Positions 43,762 through 55,989 of a DNA stretch of 64,000 bases are shown one piece after another. A program made the position numbers and the translations under genes. Below the pieces are notes generated by a model. That model was not told where the DNA came from and did no database searches. It saw nothing but the letters and a program-made list of their open reading frames with translations. Each line of letters opens with the position of its first letter. The stretch's first letter is position 1. The stretch comes from Rhodobacterales bacterium HKCCE4037 (GTDB lineage: Bacteria; Pseudomonadota; Alphaproteobacteria; Rhodobacterales; Rhodobacteraceae), in the NCBI GenBank assembly GCA_015689645.1, contig WVSM01000001.1, positions 310,001 to 374,000 on the forward strand. The letters run 5' to 3'.

Positions 43762-44556
43762 CCGACCCCCTGCGCCTCTATTATTGGCCCGCGCCGAACT
43801 TCGGCGATGCCCTGAGCCACCTGGTCGTCGCCCATGTCTCGGGCCGCGAGGTGGAGCAGGTGCGCCCGAAACAGGCGGAGCTGTTCGCCCTGGGTAGCCT
43901 GATGCACGTGATCGCCAAGCATTGGACGGATCACACGCGGGGCGAAGGGCCGTTCCTGTGGGGCACAGGGTTGCTCAACCCGTTCTACCGCAAGGACTTC
44001 CTTCAGAATGTCCGCGTACGCCTGCTGCGCGGCCCGATCTCGGCTGCGTTCCTGCGGCTTAAGATGACGGAATACGGTGATCCGGGACTTCTGGCCGACG
44101 AGGTGATCGGGCCGGTGGCCGAGCGGCACGACCGCATCGCCATCGTGCCGCATCACAGCCAGATGGACGACCCGCGTTTTGTCGACATGGTGGAGGCCGA
44201 CCCGGCGCTGCATCTCATCGACGTGCGGCTCGACCCGGTGACGGTCTGCCGCGAGATCGCGGCGTCGCGCCACGTCTTCTCGGCCAGCCTTCACGGGCTG
44301 ATCGTGGCCGACGCCTACGGCGTGCCGAACACCTGGATGGACCCGACCGAACAGGGCCGTCTGAAATACCACGATTATGCCGCCTCCATCGGGCGCGACA
44401 TGATCTATCCCGTTGAAATCGGGGACGTTCCCGCCGCCGCACGGGCGGTCAAGGACACACCCCTTTCCTACACCGAAGGCATCGCGCGCTGCCGCGAGAG
44501 CCTTCTGCGCCATTTCCCGGCAGAGCTGCGCGCTGCCCAACCGAACGAGGTATCCC

Positions 44557-44564
<8 letters not shown>
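43758..44564 (+). CDS. Polysaccharide pyruvyl-transferase-family protein
   Basis: A 268-aa protein. YYWPAPNFGDALSHLV at the N-terminus, LFALGSLMHVI, GTGLLNPF, VPHHSQMDDPRF and the central SASLHGLIVADAYGVPNTWM block are typical of this GT-B-like family that adds pyruvate ketals (or related groups) to polysaccharides. GGAGGAG lies upstream. Its end overlaps the sufC start by eight bases, coupling glycan modification to Fe-S assembly gene expression. Confidence 0.87.
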
Positions 44565-45311
<747 letters not shown>

Positions 45312-45312
<1 letters not shown>

Positions 45313-46613
45313 TGGCGGCTCCGGCTGTGAAACAGGACGCGACCGAAGCCCGGATCGCCGGCCTGACCCTGCCTGACGGGGCAGGGTGGGCCACGGACGC
45401 GCGCAATGATGCGCTGTCTCGGCTGCGCGAAATGGGCCTGCCGAACCGGCGCGATGAATACTGGCGCTATACCGATCCGACGAGCCTGACGCAGGCCACC
45501 GCCCCGCGCGCGGCGATCTTCGATGATCGCGACGAAGCCCCGGTGTTCGGTGAGATCGACAAGCTGAAGATCATCTTCGTCGATGGCGTCTTCGATGCGA
45601 AACGCTCGGACCCGCTGGAACTTGCCGGGCTCGAGATCGAGCGGCTGTCGGATGCCATGGCCACCGACATTCACTGGGCGAAAGACCTTTACGGCCAGCG
45701 AGAGAAAGCGGGGCAGAACCCGGTCGCGCGGCCCCTTGCGGCGCTCAACACCGCGTTCGCCGACGATGGCATCGTGATCCGGGCCACCGGCAAGGCGGAA
45801 AAGCCCGTCTGCTTCATCTACCTGCATCGCGACGAGACCTCGGACGCGATCCTGCATCACCTCGTGAAGGTGGAACCGGGTGCCGAAATGACGCTGCTGG
45901 AGGTCGGCCCCGCCGCCGCGCGCTTCAACAAGTGCATGGAGATCGACGTGGCCGACACCGGAGCGTTCCACCATGTCCGCGCGCAGGGCCGCGACCATGA
46001 ACGCCGCGCCGCCACCCACATCTTCGCGCGGGTCGGGTCGGAGTCCTTGTACAAGAGTTTCACCCTGACGGCGAATGGCGTGATGACCCGCAACGAGCAT
46101 GTCATCGAGATCGTCGGCAACGATGCCTCGGCCCACGTGGCTGGCGCGGCGCTGGGGGATGGCGCGAATGCCCCGTTCCACCATGACGACACGGTGTTCA
46201 TCACCCATGACGCGGTGAATTGCGAAAGCCGGCAGGTCTTCAAGAAGGTGCTCCGCAACGGTGCGGAAGGCGTGTTCCAGGGCAAGATTCTTGTAAAGGA
46301 AGGTGCCCAGAAGACCGATGGCTACCAGATCAGCCAGTCGCTTCTGCTCGATGACGACAGCACCTTCCAGGCGAAGCCCGAGCTCGAGATCTATGCCGAC
46401 GACGTCGCGTGTTCCCATGGCTCGACCACCGGTGCGATCGACGAAACGGCATTGTTCTACCTGCGCTCGCGCGGGGTGCCGACCGATATCGCCACCGACC
46501 TCCTGGTGCTAGCCTTCCTTGCAGAAGCCATCGAGGAGATCGACAGCGAGGCGCTGCGCGATGACATCGTCGCGCGGCTGATGCACTGGCTGGAGCGGCG
46601 CAGGCAGGGCTGA
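45312..46613 (+). CDS. sufD: Fe-S assembly protein SufD
   Basis: A 433-aa SufBD-family beta-helix protein, paralogue of SufB. It has the early motif NRRDEYWRYTDPTSL, the core HHDDTVFITHDAVNCESRQVFKKVL (positions 292-316) and the conserved KTDGYQISQSLLL and CSHGSTTGAIDE. It partners with SufB and SufC and is required for iron incorporation in other bacteria. Coupled to sufC by TAATG. Confidence 0.95.
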
Positions 46614-46616
46614 TCC

Positions 46617-47189
46617 ATGGCGCTGGTCAACGATATCGCCGGCGCCTACCGCCGCCCGCGCCCGGTTTTCGCCGGGTTGCTGGCGCGTGGGGTCGACGAC
46701 AAGACGGGCCTCGTCTTCCTGCTGCTGGCGATGGGGCTCGGGTTCCTGTCGCAGCTGCCAGGCGTATCGCGCCGCGCGAACTTGCCGGACCCTGAGCTTG
46801 ACGCCGCGATCCTCGCGGAACGGGCGGACGTCCGCCCGATCGAGGGCGTCGAGGTGCCGGACGCGCTGGTGGATGCGAAGTTCAGCGCGTTCCTGTCGGC
46901 CGAGATCATGGTCTGGTTCCTGATCCTGCCGCTGGTCTTCTACGGTGTCGCGATGGTGGGACACCTCGTCGTGCGGTTGTTGGGCGGGCGACCGGACGGC
47001 ACCGCCTCGCGCCTCGCGCTGTTCTGGGCGCTGCTGGTCGCCGTGCCGCTGAAACTGCTGCACGGGCTGACCTTCGGCATGCTCGGCCCGGGGATCGAGG
47101 TCACGCTCGTTGGCGTTCTCTGGTTCGCAATCCTGATGTGGAACTGGTCGATGAACCTGCGCGTCGCCGGATGGGAGACGCGGGGATGA
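46617..47189 (+). CDS. Yip1-like membrane protein (first of two)
   Basis: A 190-aa protein with four or five membrane spans (GLVFLLLAMGLGFLSQLPG, MVWFLILPLVFYGVAMVGHLV and others). The fold resembles Yip1-domain (YIP1/DUF1282) proteins. It sits between sufD and sufS and is followed by a second protein of the same type. Function is unknown; the location implies a link to Suf, though no mechanism is known. Confidence 0.78.
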   Translation: MALVNDIAGAYRRPRPVFAGLLARGVDDKTGLVFLLLAMGLGFLSQLPGVSRRANLPDPELDAAILAERADVRPIEGVEVPDALVDAKFSAFLSAEIMVWFLILPLVFYGVAMVGHLVVRLLGGRPDGTASRLALFWALLVAVPLKLLHGLTFGMLGPGIEVTLVGVLWFAILMWNWSMNLRVAGWETRG

Positions 47190-47781
47190 GCGACATGCTG
47201 CGCCTTCCAATCCTGCTGACAATGGTGCGGGACACGATTTCCGACCCGAAGGCGGGGGCGGAGGCGATCCTTGCCCTGAACCTGCCGCGCGCCGCGCTCT
47301 GGCTGGCCTTCGCGCTGACCATCGTCCTGTCGATGATCATGGGCGAATTGGTCATGTTGATCGTCGGAGCGCCCGAGGACGGGCCGCTGACCGGGCAGAC
47401 GGCGGTCGTGATGGGCCTCCTGCAAGGTGCGATCCTCTTCGTCGGCGTCCATGCGATCACCCATATCGGGCGCCTCTTCGGCGGCACCGGCAGCTTCGAC
47501 GGCGCGCTCGCGCTGGTGACGTGGCTGCAGTTTATCTTCCTTGTCCTGCAGGCGCTGCAACTGGTCACCGCGCTGATCGTGCCCCCCATGGCCGCCATCG
47601 TCTCGCTCTTGGCGATCCTGCTGTTCTTCTGGCTCCTGAGCCATTTCATCACGGTGCTGCACGGTTTCAGTTCGGTGGGGCAGGTCTTCCTGATGACGCT
47701 GCTGAGCTTCATCGGCATCATTTTCACCCTGAGCCTTGTGCTGACCATCCTCGGCTTCGGCTTCCAGACGGGAACCCCGAC

Positions 47782-47785
<4 letters not shown>
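47186..47785 (+). CDS. Yip1-like membrane protein (second of two)
   Basis: A 199-aa protein with five predicted spans and a short motif HAITHIGRLFGGTGSFDGALAL typical of bacterial Yip1 proteins. It starts with ATG at 47186 overlapping the stop of the first gene and ends overlapping the sufS start (ATGA). It is probably a partner of the previous protein. Function is unknown. Confidence 0.8.
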
Positions 47786-49005
<1,220 letters not shown>

Positions 49006-49270
49006 GAAGCGCCCGGGGCCCTCCCGCGCCGCCCTCGGCCTGTCGGCCTCCGGGGCTTTGGCGTGGCGCGCGATGCGCTGGCCTGTCGGCCATCGCGTCC
49101 GCGCGGAGCGCGTGGCGAGGGAGGTGCTGCGGATTGCAAATGGCGCCGCGGGTGGAACGTGCGGGATAACGCGCCTGCGGTGAAACCGGGCCGCGCCCGA
49201 GGCGAAGCCGAGGGCGCCCCCCCGGCGACGGCGGAGCCGGCGCAATCCCTCTTATCGCGCGGCAGCGCGC

Positions 49271-49888
49271 TCAGGTATCCGGAGTGATCAGCCCCAACCC
49301 GCGCAGGTAGATGCCGATCCCGGCCTCCAGCAGGTCTTCCGGCGGGAAGGGGGCGTTGGCGCCGGGGCGGCCACGCGCGAAAAGCTCCACCACGCCATGG
49401 CTCATCGCCCAGATATGGGCCGAGAACATCGACGGCGGAGGCCGTTTCTCGGGCGGGATATGGGCCGATAGCGCCTCGGCGGCGCGTTCCAGTACGTCGC
49501 GCGACTTGTTGGCCGCCGCCGCTAGTTCCGGGGTCGCATTGGCCGACGTGCCGGATTCGAACATCGCCATGTAATGGCCGGGAAACTTGCGGGCGAAGGC
49601 GAGGTAGGCGCGGCCCGTGGCCTCGAAGGCCGCCAGCGCCGATGGCTTGCCGCCGTTGTAGGCGTGATCCATCAGGTCGGCGAAGATCTCGTGCCCCTGG
49701 CGCGCGCATTCGGCGATCAGGTCCTCTCGGCCCTCGAAATGCCGGTAGACCGCCGCTGGGGTCACGCCCGCGTTCTTCGCCGCTTCCGACAGGGTGAACC
49801 CGGTCGGCCCCTTTGCCTCGATCAGGCGCAGGGCGGCGTCGACAAGCGCCTGCTTGAGGTTGCCGTGATGGTAGCCGCGTTTGCCCAT
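49271..49888 (-). CDS. TetR-family regulator
   Basis: A 205-aa protein. The HTH is FTLSEAAKNAGVTPAAVYRHFEGREDLI, with a larger C-terminal ligand domain of the TetR_C type. ATG at 49888 overlaps the ppk2 stop (TGATG), so it is made with the polyphosphate kinase. It may regulate its own operon, but no operator is evident. About 265 bases of GC-rich sequence with hairpins separate it from sufS. Confidence 0.88.
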   Translation of the reverse strand: MGKRGYHHGNLKQALVDAALRLIEAKGPTGFTLSEAAKNAGVTPAAVYRHFEGREDLIAECARQGHEIFADLMDHAYNGGKPSALAAFEATGRAYLAFARKFPGHYMAMFESGTSANATPELAAAANKSRDVLERAAEALSAHIPPEKRPPPSMFSAHIWAMSHGVVELFARGRPGANAPFPPEDLLEAGIGIYLRGLGLITPDT

Positions 49889-50775
49889 CAGCGGCCCGTA
49901 TCCCCGGGGTCCGACCACAATTCCGGCCCACCGGTGATGTTCGGATCGGGCGCGCCCGTGACGCTTTCGTCCTTCTGATCGTAGTCCAGCCCCTGCAGGA
50001 CGGTCCGGATCACCGCCAGCCGGGCGCGGCGCTTGTCATCGGACCGGATCACGGTCCAGGGCGCAGCCGTCGTATGGGATCGCTCAAGCGTCTCCGAGAT
50101 CGCGTCGGAATAGGCGTCCCAGCGTTGCAGCCCCTCGACGTCGATCCAGCTGAGTTTCCACTGTTTCAGGGGATCGCCTTCACGGTCGAGAAACCGGCGC
50201 AATTGCTCGGCCCGGCCGACGTTGAGCCAGATCTTCGTCAGGTGAATGCCGTCCTGCACCAGCGTGCTCTCGAAGCCCGGAAGTTGCGCGAAGAACGTTT
50301 CCCGCTGCGCATCGGTGCAGAATCCGAAGACCTTCTCGACCACGCCGCGATTGTACCAGGACCGGTCGAACAGGCGGATTTCACCGGCGGCGGGCAGGTG
50401 TTCGACGTAACGCTGGAAATACCATTGGGTGGCCTCGCGCTCGGTCGGCTTCGACAGGGCCACGACGCCCGCCGCGCGGGGGTTCAGGTTCTCGCGGATG
50501 CGTTTGATGGACCCGCCTTTGCCGGCGGCATCGCGGCCTTCGAACACCACCGCGATCCGCGCGCCCGAGGACCGGACCCAGGACAGCATCTTGACCAGTT
50601 CGATCTGCAGCGCCTCGAGCTGGTCTTCGTAGTCGTCCTTGTCCATCCGCTCCTCGTAGGGATAGGACGGGTCCAGCACGCGGTTCTTCTTCGCGGCTTC
50701 GATCTGGTCGCGCACCCAGTCGGGGGCGAGGTCGTTGAAATAGGCGCTGATCGCGCCGACGAATTCGTTGCTCAT
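49888..50775 (-). CDS. ppk2: Polyphosphate kinase 2
   Basis: A 295-aa PPK2-family enzyme. Walker A is [11 protein letters not shown], the lid region [18 protein letters not shown] and Walker [14 protein letters not shown]. It uses polyphosphate to phosphorylate a nucleotide (or the reverse). The class (I, II or III) cannot be assigned safely from sequence alone. The gene is upstream of and coupled to the TetR regulator. Confidence 0.93.
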   Translation of the reverse strand: MSNEFVGAISAYFNDLAPDWVRDQIEAAKKNRVLDPSYPYEERMDKDDYEDQLEALQIELVKMLSWVRSSGARIAVVFEGRDAAGKGGSIKRIRENLNPRAAGVVALSKPTEREATQWYFQRYVEHLPAAGEIRLFDRSWYNRGVVEKVFGFCTDAQRETFFAQLPGFESTLVQDGIHLTKIWLNVGRAEQLRRFLDREGDPLKQWKLSWIDVEGLQRWDAYSDAISETLERSHTTAAPWTVIRSDDKRRARLAVIRTVLQGLDYDQKDESVTGAPDPNITGGPELWSDPGDTGR

Positions 50776-50844
50776 TGTTGGCCCGCCTCTCAGGGGTCGC
50801 GCGACGGCGATGTTATTCCCTATTACATTAGGGACTCGAAGCGG

Positions 50845-51789
50845 TTAACGCAAACCCGACGCTGCGGCGACACGGTCGATGGCGGCCGTCACCGTGTCCG
50901 GTTCGACATGGTGCGGCATGTGGCCGACGCCGTCCATCACCACCAGGTTCGCGCCGGGAATGGCGCGGGACAGCGGCTCGGAGTGGATGCGCAGGGGCAC
51001 TATGGTGTCCGCGGTGCCATGCAGGATCTCGGTCGGCACGGAAATCTCGCCATAGCGCGGAGCCATGGACTGGATCTGCGGCAGGAGGTCGGCGCGCTGG
51101 TGCGCGTTTTCCAGAAGCGAGAAGCGGCGGAGCGTCAGGTCGGGGGCAAAATGCGCGGAATAGCCTTCGGGCGCGGGGTTCGGGGTGAAAACGCCTTCGA
51201 CGCTGGCAGCGACGTAGCTTTCGGGCACCCAGGCCGCGATGAGATTTGCCAGAACCGGCCCACTGACCGGGTTCGACAGCAACTGGTAATAGGTGCCGAT
51301 CCCCGTCTCCCACGGATGCGAGGCCCCGGCGAGAACGACGAGGCCCGATAGGGCATCGGGCCGTTCCAGCGCCCAGGCCAGCGCGACGGACCCGCCGTAG
51401 GAATGGCCCACCACGATGGGCGCGTCGGCCCCAAGCGCTGCGGCGGCGTCGGCCAGCAGACGCGCCTGGTCCGCAACCGGGGCACCGCGCCCGATCATGT
51501 CGGTGTAGCCAAGCCCGGGCCGGTCGAAGGCGATCACGCGGAAGTGGTCCGACAGCCGCCCGACCATGTCGAAGGTCCAATCGTTCACGTTGCCTGAAGC
51601 GCCGTGGATCAGCACCACGGGCGGGCCTTCGCCTTCGTCCACGTAATGCACGCGCGTGCCGTCGACCTCGATGAACTGTCCCGAAGGGGGATGGTCGGCC
51701 ACCGCCCGCCGCTCATGCAGGGTGGCGCGCCATAACGTCACCGCCGTGAAAACCAGAAGAAGGGCAACCAGCCCGAGCAGAAGCTTCAT
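50845..51789 (-). CDS. Alpha/beta-hydrolase with N-terminal membrane anchor
   Basis: A 314-aa protein. A hydrophobic N-terminus ([18 protein letters not shown]) is followed by a typical hydrolase domain: [12 protein letters not shown] for the oxyanion strand, [12 protein letters not shown] for the nucleophile serine, and GHMPHHVEP for the histidine. Its ATG overlaps the metA stop (ATGA), suggesting co-expression. The substrate is unknown; it may be a lipase-like or epoxide-type enzyme facing the periplasm. Confidence 0.85.
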   Translation of the reverse strand: MKLLLGLVALLLVFTAVTLWRATLHERRAVADHPPSGQFIEVDGTRVHYVDEGEGPPVVLIHGASGNVNDWTFDMVGRLSDHFRVIAFDRPGLGYTDMIGRGAPVADQARLLADAAAALGADAPIVVGHSYGGSVALAWALERPDALSGLVVLAGASHPWETGIGTYYQLLSNPVSGPVLANLIAAWVPESYVAASVEGVFTPNPAPEGYSAHFAPDLTLRRFSLLENAHQRADLLPQIQSMAPRYGEISVPTEILHGTADTIVPLRIHSEPLSRAIPGANLVVMDGVGHMPHHVEPDTVTAAIDRVAAASGLR

Positions 51790-52730
51790 TTCTTCCGCCA
51801 GTCCGTGCTGGCCAGACCGATCTGGCCCATGTCGTATGGCGTGGTCAGGTAGATCTCGGAAACCCAGTTGCCGTAGAGCAAATGTCCGTGCGACCGCCAC
51901 CGGTTCATCGGGACGAGCGACGGGTCGTCGTCGGGGTAGTAATTGACCGGCACGTTGATCGGCGTTCCCGCCGCGATGTCGCGATCGTATTCCTGCTTCA
52001 GCGTGTCACTGTCGTATTCGAAATGGTTGAAGACGTAGAGCGCCCGGTGCGCCGTATCCTCGACCAGCGCCGGGCCGACCTCGCCCGACGCGATCAGGGT
52101 CGTCAGGCCCGCGGCCTCCATCTCGTCCTGCCGCATCTCGGTCCAGCGGCTCACGGGCATCAGCACGTCGTCCGAGAATCCACGCAGGTAGGGCGAAGCC
52201 GGGGCAAGGTTCTGGTGCCGGAAACAGCCGAAGGCCTTGGCGTTCAGCATGTGCTTCGGAATGCCGTGGAAATGGTAGGCCATCGCCATGCCGCCCCAGC
52301 AGACGCCGAAGGTCGAATGGACGTTGGTCTGGGTCCAGTCCATCACGCGCTTGAGTTCATCCCAATAGGTGACCTCTTCGAAGGGCAGATGCTCGATCGG
52401 CGCGCCGGTGATCAGGAGCCCGTCGAATTTCTCACCCGTCGCCTCGACCTCCGAGAAGGGACGGTAGAACTCCTCCATATGCTCGGCGGAGGTGTTGCGC
52501 GTCTCGTGCTCCGACATGCGGATCAGCGAGAATTCCACCTGCAACGGCGTGGCCCCGATCAGCCGCGCGAATTGCGTCTCGGTCTGGATCTTCTTGGGCA
52601 TCAGGTTCAGCAGGCCGATGCGCAGGGGCCGGATATCCTGATGCGATGCGGAATCCTCGGGCATGACCATCACGCCCTCGCGGGAAAGGACGGAATAGGC
52701 GGGCAGGCTGTCGGGAAGTTTGATGGGCAT
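51786..52730 (-). CDS. metA: Homoserine O-acyltransferase MetA, probably acetyl-CoA specific
   Basis: A 314-aa protein. The catalytic cysteine is in [16 protein letters not shown], and the histidine/glutamate pair in NHFEYD. It activates homoserine for methionine synthesis. The specificity loop reads [12 protein letters not shown]: the glutamate at the position corresponding to residue 111 is associated with acetyl-CoA use, whereas glycine there favours succinyl-CoA. The product is therefore predicted to be O-acetylhomoserine. A hydrolase gene follows in the same operon. Confidence 0.92.
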   Translation of the reverse strand: MPIKLPDSLPAYSVLSREGVMVMPEDSASHQDIRPLRIGLLNLMPKKIQTETQFARLIGATPLQVEFSLIRMSEHETRNTSAEHMEEFYRPFSEVEATGEKFDGLLITGAPIEHLPFEEVTYWDELKRVMDWTQTNVHSTFGVCWGGMAMAYHFHGIPKHMLNAKAFGCFRHQNLAPASPYLRGFSDDVLMPVSRWTEMRQDEMEAAGLTTLIASGEVGPALVEDTAHRALYVFNHFEYDSDTLKQEYDRDIAAGTPINVPVNYYPDDDPSLVPMNRWRSHGHLLYGNWVSEIYLTTPYDMGQIGLASTDWRKK

Positions 52731-52760
52731 CGGTCTGGCTTTTCTTGTGGAACGCCGGAA

Positions 52761-53639
52761 TTAGGCCTTCGCGGCGGCTCTGCCAAGGGCGGCGGCGATC
52801 ATCTCTTCGGCATCCGTGGCGTCGCGCACCGCCTCGACCTCGGCGGCGGTGACGGAGACCCCCCAGTTCCGGGCCATCGCCTCGTAAAGCGGCGCGCGAT
52901 GGTGAATGACCTTGGAAAACGCATGGACAGCGAAGGCGTCAGGGTCGACTTCGGCCTCGGTCTGGCCCGTCTGGTCAAGGTAGTCGGACCAGAGCGCGTC
53001 CAGCATCTCGGGCCGGTAATAGATCGGTTTCGGGTCGGCCTTGAAGCGGCGGATCAGTTCCGCGTCGTGCCCCTCGGGGCTTTCGATCCAGACCATCAGC
53101 GTATGGGCCGAGAGGGTGCGCAGCACCTCGTCCGCCGGATCCTCCGGGTCCACAACCTCGCAGATCGAGCCTCCGGTGTCGCAGATGAAATGCGAATACC
53201 CGTAAAGCTCCCGCGCGCGGTGGATGAACGGCACGGTGTCGAGCAGCGCGTTCACCTCCGCCCGCCGGTGCAGGGCCTGCCGGCGCTTGTATTCCTCGAA
53301 GGCCAGCCCGCCCTTGGCCGGATCACCGGGCTTGCCGAGGTAGGTGGACAAAGGCGCAAGGTTCCCGAAGGTGATGTTCGACCCGATGTAGATCGAATCC
53401 GACCGGAACAGGGTCGCCAGGAACGGCACCTTCATCGCCTGCGCTTTCAGGTTGTCGGTGATGTGCTCGCCCATGTAGGCGGTGCCGATCCGGTAATCGA
53501 TCGAGTAATGGAACCAGTCCCCCTGCGCGCGCAGCAGCGCGGACAGCACGGTTTTCCCAAGCCCGGACATGCCGAAGACCGCCACCCGCTTCTCGGGGGC
53601 GTCAAGAAAGGCTTGGGGGCTGTCGTAAAGCAGGCTCAT
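52761..53639 (-). CDS. P-loop ATPase of unknown function
   Basis: A 292-aa protein. GMSGLGKTVLSALL is a Walker A motif near residue 23. FICDTGGSICEV (about residue 150) could be Walker B-like, and VWIESPEGHDAELIRRF continues the domain. It may be a nucleotide-dependent enzyme or kinase-like protein. I recognise no named family. It lies 22 bases downstream of the EamA transporter gene and may be co-transcribed with it. Confidence 0.75.
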   Translation of the reverse strand: MSLLYDSPQAFLDAPEKRVAVFGMSGLGKTVLSALLRAQGDWFHYSIDYRIGTAYMGEHITDNLKAQAMKVPFLATLFRSDSIYIGSNITFGNLAPLSTYLGKPGDPAKGGLAFEEYKRRQALHRRAEVNALLDTVPFIHRARELYGYSHFICDTGGSICEVVDPEDPADEVLRTLSAHTLMVWIESPEGHDAELIRRFKADPKPIYYRPEMLDALWSDYLDQTGQTEAEVDPDAFAVHAFSKVIHHRAPLYEAMARNWGVSVTAAEVEAVRDATDAEEMIAAALGRAAAKA

Positions 53640-53660
53640 GCAGCGGTGCTTGCCACGCCC

Positions 53661-54566
53661 CTAGGCGTGGCGCAAGCGCCCGAATAGCCGTCCGTCCAGG
53701 ATCACCAGGCCAAGCGCCAGCAAGCCGAAGCCTGCAAAGGCAAACGGCTCCAGCCGCTCGTCCAGCACGATCGCGCCAAGGAAGATGGCCACCGGTGGGA
53801 TCAGCAGCGTCACGATCATCGCATTGCCCGACCCCACCAAAGCGATGATCCGGTAGTAAAGCAGGTAGGCCAGCGCCGTGCCGATCACGCTGAAATAGGC
53901 AATCGCCGCCCATGTCGCAGGCATCTCCGGCACTTGCGGCACGCCATCCGCCACCAGTGCAACAGGCACGATGATAAGGCTCGCCCCGGTCAGCATCCCC
54001 GCCGCCGAGACCTGCGGCGTCAGCCCCGCCATCGTCCGGCGCGCCCAGGCGGCGGCGAACGCGTAGGAGATCGTGCCGCCGATCACCGCAAGCTGCGCTA
54101 GCGAGCGCAGGTCGAATTGCCGGAAGCTGTCGAGGCCGATGGCCACCGCCACGCCGAAGAATGCCACCAGCACGCCCAGAGCCTTGCGCGGCGTCAGCCG
54201 TTCGTCCGCAAAGACCATCGCCGCCACCAGCACCCCGAAAATCGCCGTGCCCGCGTTGAAGATCGAGGTCAGCCCGGTCTCGATGAATTGCTGGCCCCAG
54301 GCCATCAGGCCGAAGGGGATCACGTTGTTCAGCAGCCCCATGACAAGGAACGCCCCCCAGGTGCGCGGATCGCGGGGCAGGGGCAGGCGGCGGATCAGGA
54401 CATAGGCCCAGAGGATCAGGCAAGCCCAGAACACCCGATGCGCCACGAGGGTGAGGAACGGCAATTCCTCCAGCCCCAGCTTGATGGCGAGGAACGACGC
54501 CCCCCAGATCGCGGCAAGTGCGGCCATGAGGGCCCAAGCGGTGGTGCTGACGGAGGTCTGGATCAT
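53661..54566 (-). CDS. EamA/DMT-superfamily transporter
   Basis: A 301-aa inner-membrane protein with ten hydrophobic spans in two EamA repeats (AAIWGASFLAIKLGLEELPF starts the first; AGMLTGASLIIVPVAL lies in the second). Members export amino acids, nucleotides or metabolites. The substrate is not visible. It precedes the P-loop ATPase gene. Confidence 0.88.
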   Translation of the reverse strand: MIQTSVSTTAWALMAALAAIWGASFLAIKLGLEELPFLTLVAHRVFWACLILWAYVLIRRLPLPRDPRTWGAFLVMGLLNNVIPFGLMAWGQQFIETGLTSIFNAGTAIFGVLVAAMVFADERLTPRKALGVLVAFFGVAVAIGLDSFRQFDLRSLAQLAVIGGTISYAFAAAWARRTMAGLTPQVSAAGMLTGASLIIVPVALVADGVPQVPEMPATWAAIAYFSVIGTALAYLLYYRIIALVGSGNAMIVTLLIPPVAIFLGAIVLDERLEPFAFAGFGLLALGLVILDGRLFGRLRHA

Positions 54567-54616
54567 GGGATTGGTTTAGGGTGCGCGGAGCGGCGCGGCG
54601 ACCCGGAAGGTGCGGG

Positions 54617-54676
54617 TAGAGCATGTCGCTCAAAAGTGGGAACCGGTTTTGAGCTTCCCGGACATGCGACTTAAAG
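54617..54676. repeat. Intergenic palindromic repeat of the alphaproteobacterial 'GCATGTC' type
   Basis: The outer arms GCATGTC (54621-54627) and GACATGC (54661-54667) enclose inner arms GCTCAAAA (54628-54635) and TTTTGAGC (54647-54654). The composition and layout resemble a short intergenic repeat I recall as common in Rhizobiales and Rhodobacterales genomes. No gene lies in it. Confidence 0.65.
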
Positions 54677-54685
54677 ACTGCAAAG

Positions 54686-54720
54686 AAAACCCCGCGGGCC
54701 GGGTGGCACGCGGGGTCTTG
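54686..54720 (-). terminator. Intrinsic terminator of the FadL-like gene
   Basis: Read on the minus strand, CCCCGCG (54715-54709) pairs with CGCGGGG (54696-54690), then TTTTC follows. It lies 21 bases past the stop codon at 54741. Confidence 0.85.
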
Positions 54721-54740
54721 CAAGATCGCTGGGGCTCGGC

Positions 54741-55850
54741 TCAGAAGTTGTAGCCGACCCGGATGCCAGCGCCGAGGGCGTGGTTGTTGGAGAAATTCGC
54801 GAGCGGCACGCCAGCCGGTCCGCCAGGGATCTCAGTGTCCGCATCGCCGAGGAACGTGTAGTTCATGCCAGCAGTGAGGGTCAGTTGCTCGGAGATGTCG
54901 AAGACCCCGGCAATGGATACACCTAAGCGACCATCCGTCGGCGACAGGTTGGATGCCAAAAGATCGTTCGGCGACTCGTAAGATATCTGGCCGACGATCG
55001 CAGTCATGTCGTTGATGCGCCGTGCGCCTCCGATCATATAGCTCCAGACATCGTTGTCATAATCAATTGTGCCGAGGTCCGATCTTGTGTCGATCACTGT
55101 CTCAGTCCAATCGGTCCATCGGATGGATGCCATCACGAGAGTTCCCTCGGCTACTCCGGTCTGGAACTCCAGAGTCAGCGACTGTGGCATCGTATATTCG
55201 CCGGTGGTGCTGGCCGTGACACCGAGAGCGTCGAAACCATTGACAGTTATCGAGTTGTCATGCGTTGTCGCCGACGTATAGGTCAGGCTGGCACGCAGCG
55301 CGATATCTGGGATTTCGTAGGCTGCGCCAAAGACATAGCCTAACCCTCCGTCCGGTGCGTATTCGTTGGTGTTGCCCGCCGCCGGTGCTGCGGTCTCAGC
55401 CGACATAATGACGTAGCGAAGACCGCCGTAGACGCTGATGTTGTCATTGACTTGGTATTGCCCAAGAACGCTCAGAGCTTGGCCATACAGTTCGGCAGTA
55501 AAGCCCTGAAGCGGATAAGAAGCATCGGTGTTGGTGTAATTCACGTTCGCTCCGTAGGCATTGCCGTAGGAAACGGCCACTGCGAGCATATCGTTGATCT
55601 CATGCCGGTAAGCGAAGTTGTATCCAAAGTAGTCGTCCGCCATGTCACCGGACCGTTCCCCAGGCACTGGTGCCGCGGCGAGTGCAACGCCGGTCACATC
55701 CGGCATCGCAGCCGAAAAGCTGAACTCGAAGTAGTTGCCGTCCTCGAACAGGGGCGCGACGCTGAATGTCGTGCGGTCAAGCCCGCCTGCGCCTGCGATG
55801 CTCGTGGTTGCCAGCAGCGCGGCGGCTGCGGTGATGGTGTAGCGGGTCAT
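54741..55850 (-). CDS. OmpP1/FadL-family outer-membrane protein
   Basis: A 369-aa protein. A signal peptide (MTRYTITAAAALLATTSIAGA) is followed by a short N-terminal extension and a predicted long-chain fatty acid transporter type barrel (DDYFGYNFAYRHEINDMLAVAVSYG, positions 72-96) ending in VGYNF, a typical C-terminal insertion signal. GGGGAGG lies 5 bases upstream of ATG 55850. It probably imports hydrophobic compounds. Its codon use looks slightly less GC-rich than the neighbours, but no transfer marks are seen. Confidence 0.85.
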   Translation of the reverse strand: MTRYTITAAAALLATTSIAGAGGLDRTTFSVAPLFEDGNYFEFSFSAAMPDVTGVALAAAPVPGERSGDMADDYFGYNFAYRHEINDMLAVAVSYGNAYGANVNYTNTDASYPLQGFTAELYGQALSVLGQYQVNDNISVYGGLRYVIMSAETAAPAAGNTNEYAPDGGLGYVFGAAYEIPDIALRASLTYTSATTHDNSITVNGFDALGVTASTTGEYTMPQSLTLEFQTGVAEGTLVMASIRWTDWTETVIDTRSDLGTIDYDNDVWSYMIGGARRINDMTAIVGQISYESPNDLLASNLSPTDGRLGVSIAGVFDISEQLTLTAGMNYTFLGDADTEIPGGPAGVPLANFSNNHALGAGIRVGYNF

Positions 55851-55989
55851 GAGTGCCTCCCCGACCTGAATGTCCCAAATTCCTCTGCCTATACTAAAGG
55901 CGGTAAACCCTGGCTCTGGTCAAATCTTCCGCAGCGTCAGGACGCGCCTGGCACGCATCTCGCCTGCACTCTGTGTCACAAAAGTTACA

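Noticed and set aside
49006-49270. Possible small gene between sufS and tetR
   Set aside because: Short frames exist on both strands but none has a start signal or plausible composition; the region holds only GC-rich hairpins.
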